Notes: generated by a model from the sequence alone, not told the origin. Positions 33,644 through 46,331 are shown, counted from the stretch's first letter. The stretch: 64,000 nt of DNA from Psettodes erumei (GCA_016785225.1 JAFBJZ010000781.1:2170001-2234000), one strand, 5' to 3'. Numbers and translations: made by a program.

Positions 33644-36600
33644 CAACCTGAAGAACTCTATACAGGAGAACTTCCAGAGTGTGAGAACTGTAGCCCCAAA
33701 ATGTAGATGTTATGGGGTTATATTTTTCTTCCATCAATTTCCCTCCTATTTCTGGCATAAGGGGCAGAGACAATAGATATTCTAAAAATCCATTACATTT
33801 TTGTATATTTGTGACATTATGCCACGTTAGCGACTTTGTTTTCACACATCAGTCCAGTAGCAGACACAGCTGGAACACACGACACATCTAAGCTCCTGTT
33901 TCATTTTAACGCTGCTACTGTCTGTGTCGGTCATCGATGACGGGCGCGAACCCTGTTGTAAATCCTTCACCGACCAATCAGCAGCTCCCATATTGCATGA
34001 AAGGGTGCGCTGATGAAATAGGGGCTTATTCCAGGAAGTGTGTAGACTTAACAGGCAATGTCAGGACAGGAGCACATAGTGAATAGGCTACTATACTGAA
34101 ACCTTGATTACTCCACTGGAACATAAATATATACATATTCCATTATGGCTTTATTATGGCTGGAGGTGGGAGGCTGATGAGTGCGGGAGAGGGCATCACT
34201 CGAACAGGAGATACGTTGATAGAGGCAACGTCGGGTACAAATTCACAGTTGTGCACACTTGTAAAAGGGTAAACGACACTGATAGCAATTTCAAGAGGCT
34301 GCGGAGGAGGCCCAGATTATCCTGGGAGAATGTCCCCTGCCTTCAAGTCCATGTGGCTTTGTCGCAGATGAAGACTTTCCAGGGGAGATTAACCTGAAGT
34401 GACAGTATCAGGTTTTCTTGTATATTTTCCAGCTCTTTGTTGAAGCCGCAGTATAACGTTCACCACGCGTTTACCCTGAATTAAATTGTCAAACCAGACA
34501 CTCCGGACACTGCCTTTTTTGTTGTCGTTGTACCATTCCTCTCCATGCAAGTGTTACAGAGGCCTTGAGACATCCACAAGAATGCTAAATAGTCTGAAAA
34601 GTCTGCAGCAGGGTAAACATTCATCTGGCAAACTAAAACCACCACTTCTACGTTTTAGCTGATGAATGCTGATCTGTGATGAATACTGCGTGGGCTTATA
34701 TGAAGTAGATGATATGAAATGTAAAATATCATCCAAAGACGGACTGTACGCATCAAAGAAACAGTCTGCTGCACCACCGCAGCGGTAGTTACATAATTTA
34801 ATGCACCATCTTTTTCAACCAGGTACGCTCACAAAGGTCAGCTTTAACAGACCTCAGGACTGTGGGCAACCTCTCCCACCATAGATGAAGACAGCGGGAA
34901 GTAGGGTAATGGAACAGAGCACGATGGAAAACAATTAACATATAGATCACATTTTTACTGGAGATTGTTGCATATTGTAGCTGAGCTAAAGCTCCTCGAA
35001 CCCTGTTCAGCTAAAAGAAGCTGGGTCTAGTTTATATAGGAGAGTGACGAGGGTCTTTACTGTACATGAAGCTCTCAGGGTTTATTTATCATATGAGAGT
35101 TATAACAATCCAACATGTCTGAAGGCCATTGTCGATCAACATCACGGAATGTGACGAATAAACCTTTAAATCCTGTGAATCTAACGGCAGAGGATTAAAC
35201 CGCTCAACCTTCAAATCGCAAACAACAATTATTCTCACCCTCCGTTACTGTAGCCCTTTTTCTAAATCAAATATGCTGCTTTCCTGGATTCATTTACATA
35301 TTACCCCAATTTAAATATTCTGTTGTGGCTCTGTTTAAATAGAACGAGAACATACAGCTCAAGACTGTATTAAAAAAATGACCAATACATATTGAAAAAC
35401 CAATTACAGTGAGAGATTTGACTATTAAACAGAGCAGAGGTGGCGAATTTTTTTCCTACTGAGCATCATTTTAATATATATAACATCCATTGAGGGCCAT
35501 ACGTAATTACAGAACACATATCACGCTAACCTCCCGGAGGCGACGGCTGGAACTGCATCTCTTTGGCAGCTGGGACAGTCATTCTTCAGTCGGTTTTGTA
35601 AAGAGCGGCGCACAGCAGTAGGTTGTCCCAGACACAGATGCAAACTTGCCGTACAGTACATGCAGCTGATAGGACTCAAGCGGCGGGAGGCTGTACCTGC
35701 TGTAGCTTTGGGCTTGTTGCTGCTTATGCAGCTCAGTGGTTTCAGCGATTCAGCTCCTTTTGTTTGCCTCTTGTGTCCTGAAACCTCTCCCCACACGCCC
35801 GAAGGGGCTCCGCACGCTCGCCGGCGTATTCACATGTCGCAGCAGGGCTCCTGCTGTTGAGGAGCAGGAAAATGCGACGCTACCCCATTTGCTGTTGCAC
35901 TCGCCACCGCTTTAATTTCACTTCAAATGATTTCAAAGCAGAGAGCTGAGAAGCTGGTCGGGACCTTGGCGCTTGATGTTCAGCTCCGATAGTTACTTAG
36001 TAACGTACGTGCATGAAGGCCAAATCCATAGCAGCATCCTCTCCTTTACTTCTGCCTTCAGTTTGTAAAATCATGTCAGCATATATGCACATACCTCACA
36101 ATGATAAGACGTCTGTACTCTCCATACTGTACCACCTCTCTGCTTTCGATGTATGTTTGGAGGGGAGTCTTGTGGTTAAATTTGGATAAAAAGAAAACCA
36201 GGCTAAGAGTTATCTTGCTTGCCATAATGCAGCTGGCACACAGAAAGCCTGGCTGTCCTCTCGTGAACGCTTGTCATCCTCTTGTCTCTTCCCCTCACGC
36301 CTGAGATCTCCGGTGACCTCCATGCTCCGTCGTCTCGTTCGAGCCAAACCCCGGATTCCTCAGCTGCTCCCTCTCTCTGGTCAAGTCCACGTCCTTATGA
36401 CCATTAAAACCCACCAACTTTCACTCTGGTTTCATTACAATAAGTACAAGGCAGGCCATCTATCATGGCCCATGTTCACTCATGTTTGCGAAGCAGAAGA
36501 TATCGTTTGTCATGTTTTATTTCATGAATAACACAGTTACGTGGCAACCCCTAATTGCGGCTCAACTGTATCAAAGTGGCTTTGAATCGCAGTATATTTT

Positions 36601-37179
36601 ATTGTTGTACTGTATTTTGTTATGCAAGTGTTACTGACCTCATGGAGCCACTCAAGGACTGATTCAAACGTGAGACCGACATCTAAGGCGCATTTCACAG
36701 AAGGTCTTGTGATTGACATCTGTGAAGACCCCCAGGGCTCCAGCCCACATCACATTATCTGCACTGAGGTCAGGGTGGAAGCAGATGTTTCAGGATGTAA
36801 CTGCACTGCATCAAGTCTCCTTTTCCTTTACAGGGAGAAGCTGCTGCAGGAGCTGCGCGTCTCAATGCACTTACTTTCTAATGGAATCGACCTACTGAGT
36901 CAATCAAACTACTCCCACGGTTTCCCCAGTCAGCAGATTTCCACATCATTGAGTATTTAAGAGGAGTGTGTTATTGCTGCCTTCATCTCTCAGCAAAGTT
37001 GAGGTTTGACTTGTTCGAGAAAGGTCCGATGTCCGCTGATCAAAGTTGACGATGTCGGTTGGAATGCTCCTGCGCGGTGTGTGTTTTCCCGCTGTGTTAC
37101 CGTTTCTCTCCATCCTGAGCAGAAAATGCTGGAAAAACAAGCTCGAACTTTCTGACCTCAGTCTTTATGCAGAGTAATG
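33644..37179. other. Non-coding stretch, no gene recognised
   Basis: Mostly unique-looking. The 176-codon antisense frame at 33315-33845 has no domain. 35430-35520 (ending GAGGGCCATACGTAATTACA) may be an unnamed old repeat. A CpG-containing patch lies at 35790-35830. I see no transposon ends or RNA genes. Confidence 0.5.
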
Positions 37180-37663
37180 CTCCGTCTGCCGTGAGGGCGA
37201 GAGCGCTCGCAGGCCCCGCACGCCATCTCTGGCCACTCCTCCGCCTCGTCGCCTCATCGGCATTCCCCTCCTCTCCTCCCCCGCTCCCTCTCTCGCTCCT
37301 CTCGTTCTACGCGGGCCCACGAACGACCTGCGAGGCTGACCGCTCCGCTTCCGACAAAGTCCTCAGCGGTCCAATTGCTGTTCAAGGCCCCAAATGGATG
37401 GATGTAACATTCTCTCCGACTTAGTTCCTTCTTTATCTCCTTCCTTCCCAATTTCTCTTCATTAATCGCCTCTCTCGCTTTCCCTATACCCCCCCTGTTC
37501 CCCATTCACCTCCTGCACTCCCCTCCCCTCTCTCTCCGGACCATTTCAGCCTGTTTAGGTATGCATCATCAAGTGCACATTTAGAGATGTCAGAGAATTG
37601 ATTGTTCCTCCGTCGCCTTCATCTCAACCTTCTCTGCTCCTTGGCTCGCACTCACATCTCTTC

Positions 37664-37695
<32 letters not shown>

Positions 37696-37760
37696 GGCAA
37701 CCCCCCCCCCCCACCCCCCCCCCCCCAAATTTTTTTTCCCTCATTTCCCAAAATCCCCCG
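37180..37760 (+). repeat. Pyrimidine-biased block with (CT)n and poly-C
   Basis: (CT)n at 37670-37695 and a C-run at 37701-37726 broken by one A at 37713, then a T-run. The C-run could form an i-motif, with a G-quadruplex on the other strand. A minus-strand frame here encodes Gly and Arg-Glu runs and is compositional. Confidence 0.7.
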
Positions 37761-40029
37761 TGGCATGACATGCGCCGCTTCCATCTGTGACACCCTCCGT
37801 GGTCGTCATTCCCTGAGAAATGAGCCGGCTCGTGTTTTCAGTTTGTGTTTATATTTCAGTTTGTTTATGTAATTTGAAAGACCCGTGCCGCCAGTTCAGT
37901 TCAGAGAGGGTCCCCACTACACGTCCATGCGCGTCCACTCACACGTATTCATGCGGGCCTTTGAAGAAGTCAAAGGCCCGATTCAGCTTATATGTGCGCC
38001 GCTCCTCTGCCTCAGCCTGTTTCAACCTCCTTCAAGGTTTTAGGGAAATAAGGAATCAAAGCGACGCCCCTTGCAGAGGACTGACAAAGAGTTTGCTCTG
38101 TGTCTTCTGATGTTCAAACAGGTTAAAACTGAGGCCCCCACTGACGGTCGGAGTCGCGGCATCAGCGGGAGATCTCTCGAGAGTTCGAGCTAAGCCTCTC
38201 GGGTAATTGCGCACTCACTTCCAAAGTGGCGATGTTTCAACTTGGTGTCCATTTTTATTTCATCAGGTGCAGCGCGGTAGCCTTTCTTGTGATTCTGAGT
38301 GTGCTGGGTTGTGCAGAGCAGTGCAGCGTGCAGGAGACGAAGGCACAGTTGGTTGTAAGAGGTAAAAAAGGAAAGAAATAGTATACGCTGGGCATTTTAG
38401 TTAAAAGCTGCTACATGCAGTTCTTGCTATTTTTAAAATTTGATATCTCGCACATTTGTAAGGACAATCATATCCATCACCATTGCAAACATGATCATTC
38501 TATTGGCTACCGCCATCACTTCTGCCTGTTAGGATAATATTTCAATCACTGAAGTGATGGGACCTGGGAACACAGTGAGATTTTCTCAAAACGTTGGCGA
38601 GAAGCAGAAGGAGACTGTTCTGATTTAACTACGGCGGGTCAAAGTTTAACTATGATATCGTGGGTGTTTTCAACAGACTCATTTTTCATACCTGCCAGTT
38701 CTAACGTTTCAGACCCTGCCATGACCTCCATCCACCCACCACCCCCAGGTCACTTGATCCTCATCTTCCAGCACACCTGCCCCAGCCACTGCTTATATAT
38801 ATATATATATACACCATACATACCTACTAAAGGGCCACTCACAAATACTGCAGATTTCTCTCAGTTACTTCTAGTGAACCTCTCACAACCGAATAGTCCT
38901 CCTACCTAAATGGCCATATGCGTAGGTTGTGTGTTCCTACCCTCTGATAACGGAGCAGTGGAAGGTGCCACAACATTTCACTGTTGGACAGTTAACGCTT
39001 AGTCTTTTCCTCTCTCATATATAGATATATATGTTTATAAGGTCTGGGGAAGACAAGAAGCTTGGATGTGTGGGCGAGGTAGAAATACATTATATAAAAT
39101 AATTCATATTTTCACTTACTGAATATCTAGTGCACAATTAACAATGAAATACCATGGTCAAATATACAGTAACTTTGTAGCTTATAAGATTGTTGCTGAA
39201 TCCAACTGATCCCACAAGAACTTCAGCCATGTGCTGACATTTCTGGTTTTGAAAACTCACTCACTCGGATCTTCACTCTGTTTTGGAACCCAACAATCTG
39301 CATTCAGCATAACAGAGTATGAAGTCTTAGTTAGTCTCTAGCGTCCAGCGCCCAAAGTCGACACTATTCACAAGCAGAAACGAAACATTAAGCTGCCTGG
39401 TAATTAATTATTGCAATTCACTGTTTCCATCCTGGAGTGATCAGTGCAAGAAGAAAAAAATACAATGACAAAATGGCTCTCTGGAAATGTGGCTGGTCCG
39501 CTGACAGGTAGGCGTGGAGAGCCCCGAGGAGGGAATAGTAAATAGACTTAGGAAGCAGAGGAATTATTTGTATTAGTGAGAAAGGCAGTGTGTTTTGGCA
39601 GAGCCGAGCCGCCGGAGAGGAAAGTGTGATGGACACACGCCTCCTCTGGAAGGCAGGCTGCCATGTGCGACCGCGTGCCTCCTGCCCGTTCTGCTGCCAC
39701 CTCACAAACTCATGTGTAAGCGTCAACATGCGCACACACTCGAGAAACGCAAACCATTTGTGTGTATATATTTTCAAAAACCTGGCAGAAAGCTGATAAT
39801 GCATTCAAATAGTCTGATAAAGTAGAGCGTGGAGTCCAAATGGCTGTGAAGCTGGAAAAGGCCGGTTGTTTGGTTGTCATTTCTTTATATGACTGGCGCG
39901 GCTTAATATCTCCACCCGATGTCTTTGTACAACAACGCGTGATAAGAGGCAGGAAAACCCACAACAACAGTTCCGCCGACAAAGAGACACCAGCTTTGTG
40001 CACGAAACACGCCGTAAGCATCCGTTCAT
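37761..40029. other. Non-coding stretch with (TA)n
   Basis: (TA)n at 38794-38811 and an AT-rich stretch near 39018-39032. Overlapping frames of 115-128 codons near 39418-40057 lack domains. Confidence 0.5.
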
Positions 40030-40310
40030 TTGAAGTCAGCTCCGACAGCGAGCGCACGGGCAGAGTCAGCCTCGCATCGCAAAAAGAGACCAGTTGTGGT
40101 CGTCACCAAGTCGATGAGCAAAATACGTATCGACCAATCTGCAGCTGAGTTCGGCCGACCCCGCACAGGCAGCTGAGAATAGCATCCGCAGCCGGGAGAG
40201 CGCAACTTTGTGTCGTCGAAGTTTGCTATTCCCCCGAGATCAAGACGCACAGGACCTGCTGAGGACGGCGTGGAGCAGGAAGTTGACCTCCCCGGCACGT
40301 GAGTCAAGCA
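40030..40310. other. CpG-containing patch
   Basis: CpG density is above background and frames are open on both strands (40026-40313 minus, 40208-40480 plus). A GTGAGT follows CAC near 40298 but no acceptor or domain supports an exon. Confidence 0.3.
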
Positions 40311-41077
40311 CACGAGTCTGCAGTACGACTGGAACCTCAGCAGGGCTTTTCACCTGGCATTTAACTCTGGTAAGAACTTTTGAGCGCGGTCCTCGACACA
40401 GTGTCAGAGCCCGGTATGCACTAAACTCACAGTATCGGAAAAATGAGGAAGGTTTACAGTTTTACAGCATATCATTTTAAGGGTGCCAGGCTTTTAGGAC
40501 ACCATATAGTTAAAGCAGTCCTGTTAAACGGTACAGTTTATAACCATTTTGTCTGAAGGGTTATGTCTGTTACCGTGTCAGCTCGCTGTATGGGAACTCA
40601 GAACCTGGGAACCAAGATAAGAAACAAATAAGCAGGAAATGTGGGTACTGGCAGCATGTTTATTGGAGGGCCACATAAACAAATGTCAAATATATATGCA
40701 GATCAGGCCGGGCGGAGGACGAGTCGAGCAGAATATCACACTTCACACCCACTTCGCTCTGAATTTGAACGATTCCTTCAGACACGCGCTCCAGAGCACT
40801 CAGACCAAGAGCTTGTTTCTGACTAACTCCACTGGTCTTTGGTCCTTCCTACTGATTTCTCGCAGTTCCATATGTTTTCATACATTCTCTCTCTGACAGT
40901 TTGCTGACAGTAAATGTAATAATGTAATGAATCAATGCAGTAAATGCCTTTATCCCATTATGTCCTCCTGATTGTTGCAGTGTCTTATTATTTTCTTTCT
41001 GAGTCAAAACACCAGCGTTGAGCTGCAACCTTTTTCAAGCTAATTACAGATGGCCTACAAACCCTGCTTATGCTTTT
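40311..41077. other. Non-coding stretch, no gene recognised
   Basis: Unique-looking, AT-rich toward the right. Frames are at most about 90 codons. Confidence 0.55.
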
Positions 41078-41312
41078 CTGCATTGGTTGCCCTTTAAATT
41101 AACAATACATTTCAAGACACCTTTAATCACCTCCAAAGTCTGAATATTACTGTATATCTGTGACTCCTAATTCCAGGACTGTGGGGCTTGGATCCCCAAT
41201 CGTCCATAATTTCTAAGTGAAAAACTGCAGTTATCTTTCAGCTCGTACTGTGGAGCTGTAACGAGGGTCTTAAAACATATCTGCTCCCGCTGGCATTTCC
41301 AAGTTGAACAGA
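41078..41312 (+). pseudogene. Decayed 3' end of a LINE ORF2 (non-LTR reverse transcriptase)
   Basis: From 41078 the plus strand encodes L-H-W-L-P-F-K followed by a T-I-H-F-K-T stretch. From 41266, in a different frame, it encodes G-L-K-T-Y-L-L-P-L-A-F. These two blocks, about 190 bases apart, are hallmark conserved segments near the C-terminus of fish non-LTR retrotransposon ORF2 proteins (LHWLPV..R..FK and LKTYLF..AF). Stops and a frame change between them show that it is dead. The clade is not resolved; a Rex1/L2/CR1-type element is likely. A T-rich downstream region could include its 3' UTR. Confidence 0.65.
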
Positions 41313-43139
41313 GGTATTTGTTTATTTTTTTATGACTGATGATGTGCCTTCCTCCCCATCATTTCGCTTCGAGCTTTTACGATGTGGTTTTAATTGCCTT
41401 TTACATTGTTGCGTTGTTTGTTATCGCTTTTGTACCGGTTGCTTTCGGAACACGCTGCCTTTTTTTTTTTCCCACGTCCGCTCGCACAAATCCGCAACCT
41501 CTCCATCTCATCTCTCACACAAAGACGGCAACACACTGCTGGAGGCAGTCTGTTAGACACACTGTGGAGAAAATAAAGGGTACAGTAGTCTATATACTTG
41601 ATTGCTTTTTTTCTTATTTCAAGTTTTGAATGCCGGATAATAATGTCTTTGGATTGACTTTTACTGTTGCCTGAGTTTCCGATCATTTACACAGCAAGAA
41701 TTTTTTTTCCACTAAAAACGGTGCGTTGCCGTGGTAGAACAGCCTCTGAAACAATGTTTTAGGTAGCCTTGGGACATTAAAAAACAACCAAAAATCCAGC
41801 AAAATGCATATTAATTTGAGTAATGATATGAACAAGATCACATTTGTGAATTGTGGAATCACTTCAATGCTTCCCATACACAACCAGTACAGTGCCGATG
41901 AGTCATACAAGACCTGGAAGGCAGTCATTCGAGCGGAAACCTCCGCGAGAGCCGAGAAGTCTTCCTGAAGTCTCAGCCTGCACAGCGCTTCGAAAAACCC
42001 CAAATTTGGCTAATTTCTTAACAAAAAAACTTAGTTCCAAAGGCTGATCTAAACCAACTCCATAATTCATGAGTCGCACGAGCGCACAAACAATCAGAAA
42101 ATCAGTCAGAAGAGAGTTCTACAAAGCCAGGATATCTTTCCATCACCTGGCCTCCCTCCACCTCAGGACCTCAGGAGGTGTCTGCAGCATATGACCAATC
42201 ACAAACACGGTCCACTGGCAGAAGGGCAGCATATTGTACGAACAAAGGGCACCATAATAACCATAATATTAGGCCATTATGAAGTTCAGCACAAAATCCA
42301 GACTCAAAAAACACTTGCAGCTGCCAAACAGAGGGAAGGCAGGAGGTAAAATCGTGACTATAATTACATCTGTCCAACATGGCCATCGATACAGCCATGC
42401 AGCTAGCACCTAATAATAAAATGGAAAAAAAACCCTGACATTTCATGTCACTGTTCATATAACACTGCATCATTCAGTCCAGTAAATTACGTTCTGGAGG
42501 CTCAGTGTGAGATTCCCCTCTCCTTTTGTCTCTGAGGTACTTATTCCTCATCCCTCCGTCCTCTTCCTCGTACTCAGGCCTACACTGGAATGAATTGATT
42601 ATTTGTCCAAACAAACAAATGGACCAATTAATCTGTATTTTGCAAGAATCTGTGCTCCACAGCTCTATTACATGAGCCTCTGGAGAGGAGCACCGAGACC
42701 TCGCAGAAATATAATAATGGCTGAAGATAATACCGGCCAGGCCCTGAGAGACACATGCTGTTTGTTCTGCTGTTATTAGTGTCCCCCCCCCCAAAAAAAA
42801 TGAGAAGGTGTTTTTTTTGGGGGGTTATTTTGTCCCGAAGAGGAGGGTGATTATGATGGAGAGGGGGATGCTGGCTGAGTGTAAAGAGGCCAAGGAAGAG
42901 GACTGTGAAGGTGTTACAAAAGCGAAGGAATAATCTCGCTCTCGGTCTTTTTCATCCTCCTCTTCCCGCTCGCCGCTGCCGCCGCAGGAGCAGAACATGA
43001 TGTGCTGAGAGGCGACGCCACACGTCTCATCTGGACTGATGCGGCAGCAGCGGAGCAAACTTGATGAGCATTAAGACGGCTGGGAGTGCCTGAGGCTGTA
43101 GTGGTATTACCGCCACGAGAACCACGGGGTTTATCCTGC
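41313..43139. other. Non-coding stretch, no gene recognised
   Basis: T-run at 41460-41471; C-run at 42783-42792 followed by an A-run. A minus-strand frame at 42825-43058 encodes an acidic/Arg-rich stretch with a hydrophobic C-terminus and was considered as an exon, but rejected for lack of family resemblance. 42171-42473 and 42474-42794 hold about 100-codon antisense frames of the same low quality. Confidence 0.5.
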
Positions 43140-43490
43140 TCGCTCGACATGTTTTCTCCTTCTCCCCACCTTTATCATCTCAATTTATCATTCCTTTACA
43201 TCTCCCACTCCGATTTCATCATCAATCTACCGTGCCCCGGTCCCGCGTTACTCCCTCACCTTCCCACCTCCTCTTCCTCCATTACAGCGCTTCATCTCCA
43301 CCTTCCCTATCGTCGCCCTCCACTACTGCCCTGCTCTCATTTCTACTTAACCATTCCCGTTACGTTTTCTCTTTGTCCTCCCCCGTCTCTTCATCTGCCG
43401 TCGCCGCCATCGACCCCTGGCCGCGTTCCTCGTCTTCATCATCCCCATCATCGCCCTCATCATCTCCCTCGCAGACCCCGCGGCACGGTA
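43140..43490 (+). repeat. Pyrimidine-biased block
   Basis: C/T-rich plus strand with CATC/TCATC repeats near 43430-43475. It drives a 184-codon plus frame (43086-43640) rich in Ser, Pro, His and Leu that overlaps a 92-codon frame in another phase. Treated as compositional. Confidence 0.45.
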
Positions 43491-43960
43491 TTTGTATGTG
43501 CCGGATGTAGCGCGCCCTATAAAAGCTGTATGCTAATGCGGCAGAAGGCTGCCGAGCATTACAGTGAGTGGACCAATTTCAGGAGTGCTTGGCCACGTTT
43601 TATTACAGCTCATAAGCCCAAGGTCAGCCACGTAAGATGAAGAGGCAGGAGCGTCCCGCGCAGCGCTCCAATCATTTATCACGCCGCTCGCGTTGGAGAA
43701 CAGTCCACACGCGGCTCCCCCACCTCTAATTAAATTTACGTCTCCCCCACCGTCTTATCCTGGCACATTTACGCCCATGGGTCGTCTCCGCGTTTCCCTT
43801 CATCTTTTGCATCTTTCTCTCGTGCTTTTTCGGTGTACAGTTGTAATTTTCACCCGTTTTCCCTCGGTGTTCCTCTTTCCTCTCGTTTTCTCCCCTTCTA
43901 ACTTGCTGAGCCCAAAGTGCGTTGAGGGCACTCCTGTTTTCCACGTCTGTTAATTTTTTC
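43491..43960. other. Non-coding stretch, possible conserved block at its left end
   Basis: 43510-43640 is free of repeats and contains TATAAAAG, ATGCTAAT and TTTATTAC words in a texture like conserved noncoding DNA. The right half is pyrimidine-rich. No gene seen. Confidence 0.35.
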
Positions 43961-43964
43961 ATTA

Positions 43965-44180
43965 CTGGTTGGGCTTGATTGGCCTCGTTTTCCCTTATCA
44001 AAAAATGCAATGTCAAGTCATTATGCAAATGGAAATTATCAAATGTCAACAGGTGTTTTCAATGGATCCAGTCACAATATTGCCAGTACACACACTATAT
44101 GCTAAACAACTGTATCTGATGGGTTTTTTTTATTGTCAAGCTCCATTAACCCTTTGTGGTTAGGGAAAGATTGTGGTTTT
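43965..44180. promoter_or_regulatory. AT-rich motif cluster (octamer, E-box, paired RUNX)
   Basis: An exact POU octamer ATGCAAAT lies at 44023-44030, a CAGGTG E-box at 44050-44055, and two RUNX-type sites, TGTGGTTA at 44155-44162 and TGTGGTTT at 44172-44179, in direct orientation 17 bases apart. The block is non-repetitive. It is a candidate enhancer by motif content; conservation is untested. Confidence 0.3.
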
Positions 44181-45446
44181 GTGTTTTCTGGTATAATGTG
44201 AATAATAAATAGTCAATACAACTGGCAGCTTTCGCTTTGCACATACAGGAGTTATTCAGTCCATTATTAATATTAAAATGTTCGAGTGTCTGAAGTGAAG
44301 TGGACGTCTCCACTGTAACGACCAATCCACCATTACTGACTGTTGTAAGGAAGTTATTAGTGTGTAAATGGGAGACATGGCTGCAGCTGGACCCTCTGAT
44401 GTATCACGGCGCAGCAATTCATTATGGTGGAACCATACGGATTCTCAGCGCAGCACAGTATTATTCTGGTTGAGCTGCATTGTCTCGGGCCCTCTTTGTT
44501 TCCCCATTACAAACTTCAGCTCTCCACCCCCCCCCCCCCACGCCTCCCCCTCCCTCCCCCCTGTCATAAATCTATGTAGGGCACAAAAACATCTCTCATC
44601 TTTTCGCACTCAATTTGTTCTCTTCTCCCTCCTTCACCCTCGTTCTTCTCCCCTCCTGCTCGCCTTCTCCGCGGGGGGTACTTAGCGCGGTGCGGCTCCT
44701 CTGCAGCCGCATCACACGATGAAGCAACGCGCAGTGTGTGTTTTTGTGTGTGTGTGTGAGAGGGAGCGTGACAGGTTGTTTTGTGGGGTTTTTTTTTTTG
44801 GTTTTTCTTGCTGAAATCTGAGGGTCTGCGTGTCCTCACAAGTGGAAGGACAAGAACATTGTGCCTCTTCACATGTGCACACATACATTGTCCATAAAGG
44901 GATTTGTGTTGTGATTGCTGCAGTCAAAGTATGCGTGGTGTGTTTGTGTCATTTCGTGGGTCTGCCACCTTTCAAACGTGACACTGAAAAAGCTTGACAC
45001 CGAATGTGCGACGGAGAGGGTGAGAGAAACAGGAAGAGAGACGCGAGAGACGGCGGGGCAGCGAGTGGCGCTGACACGGTGGTTGGCGAGGTGCCAATCC
45101 CCTTTTTTCTTTTTTTTCTTTCAGAAGCTCATCCGCTAAATGGCCGCTTCAATTCTTCAGCTCTGGCCATCTCCTAATTATTATTATTGTCACGGCTAAA
45201 GCTCAGGTGTAACAGCTTGTAGCCTCTGCTGCTAAACGACTTAACACCGGAGACAGCGTGTCGTGGTTCAAGCCTTCCAGCCTCTTCACCTCCATTTCTA
45301 ACTCCACAATAGTACACGCAGTAAGTAGTTTTGTATCACTGTACAAATCTCTATTTCTTTCTGTTTCATCCAAACGTCTGATGTGTCCATCCCGGTCGAC
45401 AAGGACGGCAGCAGCTGTGCGTCCCCGTCTTTTCCCTCCTCTTTAT
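44181..45446. other. Non-coding stretch with C-run and (GT)n
   Basis: C-run at 44527-44539, (GT)n at 44735-44758, and a short TTATTATTATT at 45179-45189. Overlapping frames of about 105 codons on both strands near 44368-44884 have no domain. Confidence 0.55.
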
Positions 45447-45620
45447 CAGTAGTGGACAGTAATGAAGTACCTTTACCCAAATACTGTACTCAAGAAAAAA
45501 TGTAAGATTCTTAAACGTCACTGCTACTACACTTGGGAAGGAATGACTGTACTTTTTACTCCACTGCATGTATTTGGTAACTTTAGTTATTGGTTGCTTG
45601 ACCAGTTTACATTGTAACAA
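45447..45620 (+). mobile_element. Left end of hAT-like non-autonomous element
   Basis: Starts CAGTAGTGGACAGTAA at 45447, then AAGTACCTTTACCCAAATAC, TGTACTCAAG and GTACTTTTTACTCCACTGCA, in the order of the common percomorph repeat beginning CAGTGGTGGACAGTAACTAA. CAGTGGTGG-type ends are typical of fish hAT MITEs. No matching right-hand inverted repeat is visible within 500 bases, so the copy is truncated or decayed. Confidence 0.6.
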
Positions 45621-46104
45621 ACAGTATCATACGAATTATAATAAACAAATAAAATGTGATTTATATTACAAAGTAAGATAAAATAAGACTGTTGATCCTT
45701 GGGGGAGTTTACAAGCAGCAGTATGTAAAGTACTTGGTTTGCCTTGATAATCAACGTTCAAATCAGCGTTTGAGTTTATATTCTTTGTTTCAGTTCCCTC
45801 TGGTCAGGCTTTTATTTTGAAAAGTAGAACCCAGAAGGGATGCTCTTTTATTTGCTGTTTTGACAGTGTAAGAAGCAGCGAACAGAGCCTCTGTGTGTAA
45901 GTACAGGTGGAAGCTTAACCCTCGGCTACACTGGCGGCAGTGATGGGCTATTTCCTGCGCTGACACCCTCAGATAAGTGAATTGAGTGAGACAGATGAGG
46001 CTGCTCGGGGCAGTTGGAGTTAACTAGCTACCTCCACTCAGCTTAACTTTGTGTTTAGCTGGATTTCATGCTGGGTCTTGTGTGGGGAATGAAACAAAAA
46101 AAAA
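45621..46104. other. AT-rich non-coding stretch
   Basis: May include the remainder of the hAT-like element. 45780-45830 (CTTTTATTTTGAAAAGTAGA) also has repeat texture. An A-run lies at 46098-46107. Confidence 0.45.
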
Positions 46105-46316
46105 AGGACTGGATGTACAACAAGGACCTGCCGGACTCCAGGGAGTGCTGCGGGGAAAAGTCTTTGGGGACTGAGCTCCCACCACCCTTCACTGGGGAGA
46201 TGTTTGCCCCTCTGGGCCAGGAAGTATGAATGAGCTGAGAAGGTGCTGGCGGGTGACCCCGGGGATGACTATGATTAAGACTGGGATTATGAGCTGGCCC
46301 AGGCTTTGCCAACCAA
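46105..46316 (-). mobile_element. Interspersed repeat, copy 1 (inverted partner at 59.9 kb)
   Basis: The reverse complement aligns with 59930-60130 along most of its length. A 32-base run is identical (46168-46199 against 60032-60063), with further matching blocks: a CATAATC word, CCAGCACC, and the AAAGACTTTTCCC then CTGGAGTCC words. Small indels separate the blocks, as in old repeat copies. Both copies give a short reading frame containing S-P-V-K-G-G-G-S-S-V, which could be a relic of a coding element or mere shared ancestry. Confidence 0.65.
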
Positions 46317-46331
46317 ATACCAGCTTAGTGG

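Noticed and set aside
33315..33845. 176-codon antisense frame
   Set aside because: Balanced composition but no domain and no splice or promoter context.
42825..43058. Minus-strand frame with charged region and hydrophobic C-terminus, possible last exon of a GPI-anchored or membrane protein
   Set aside because: No convincing acceptor, no known family, and the charged run follows from a local GA/CT-rich segment.
43086..43640. 184-codon plus-strand open frame
   Set aside because: Lies on a pyrimidine block and overlaps another open phase; no family resemblance.
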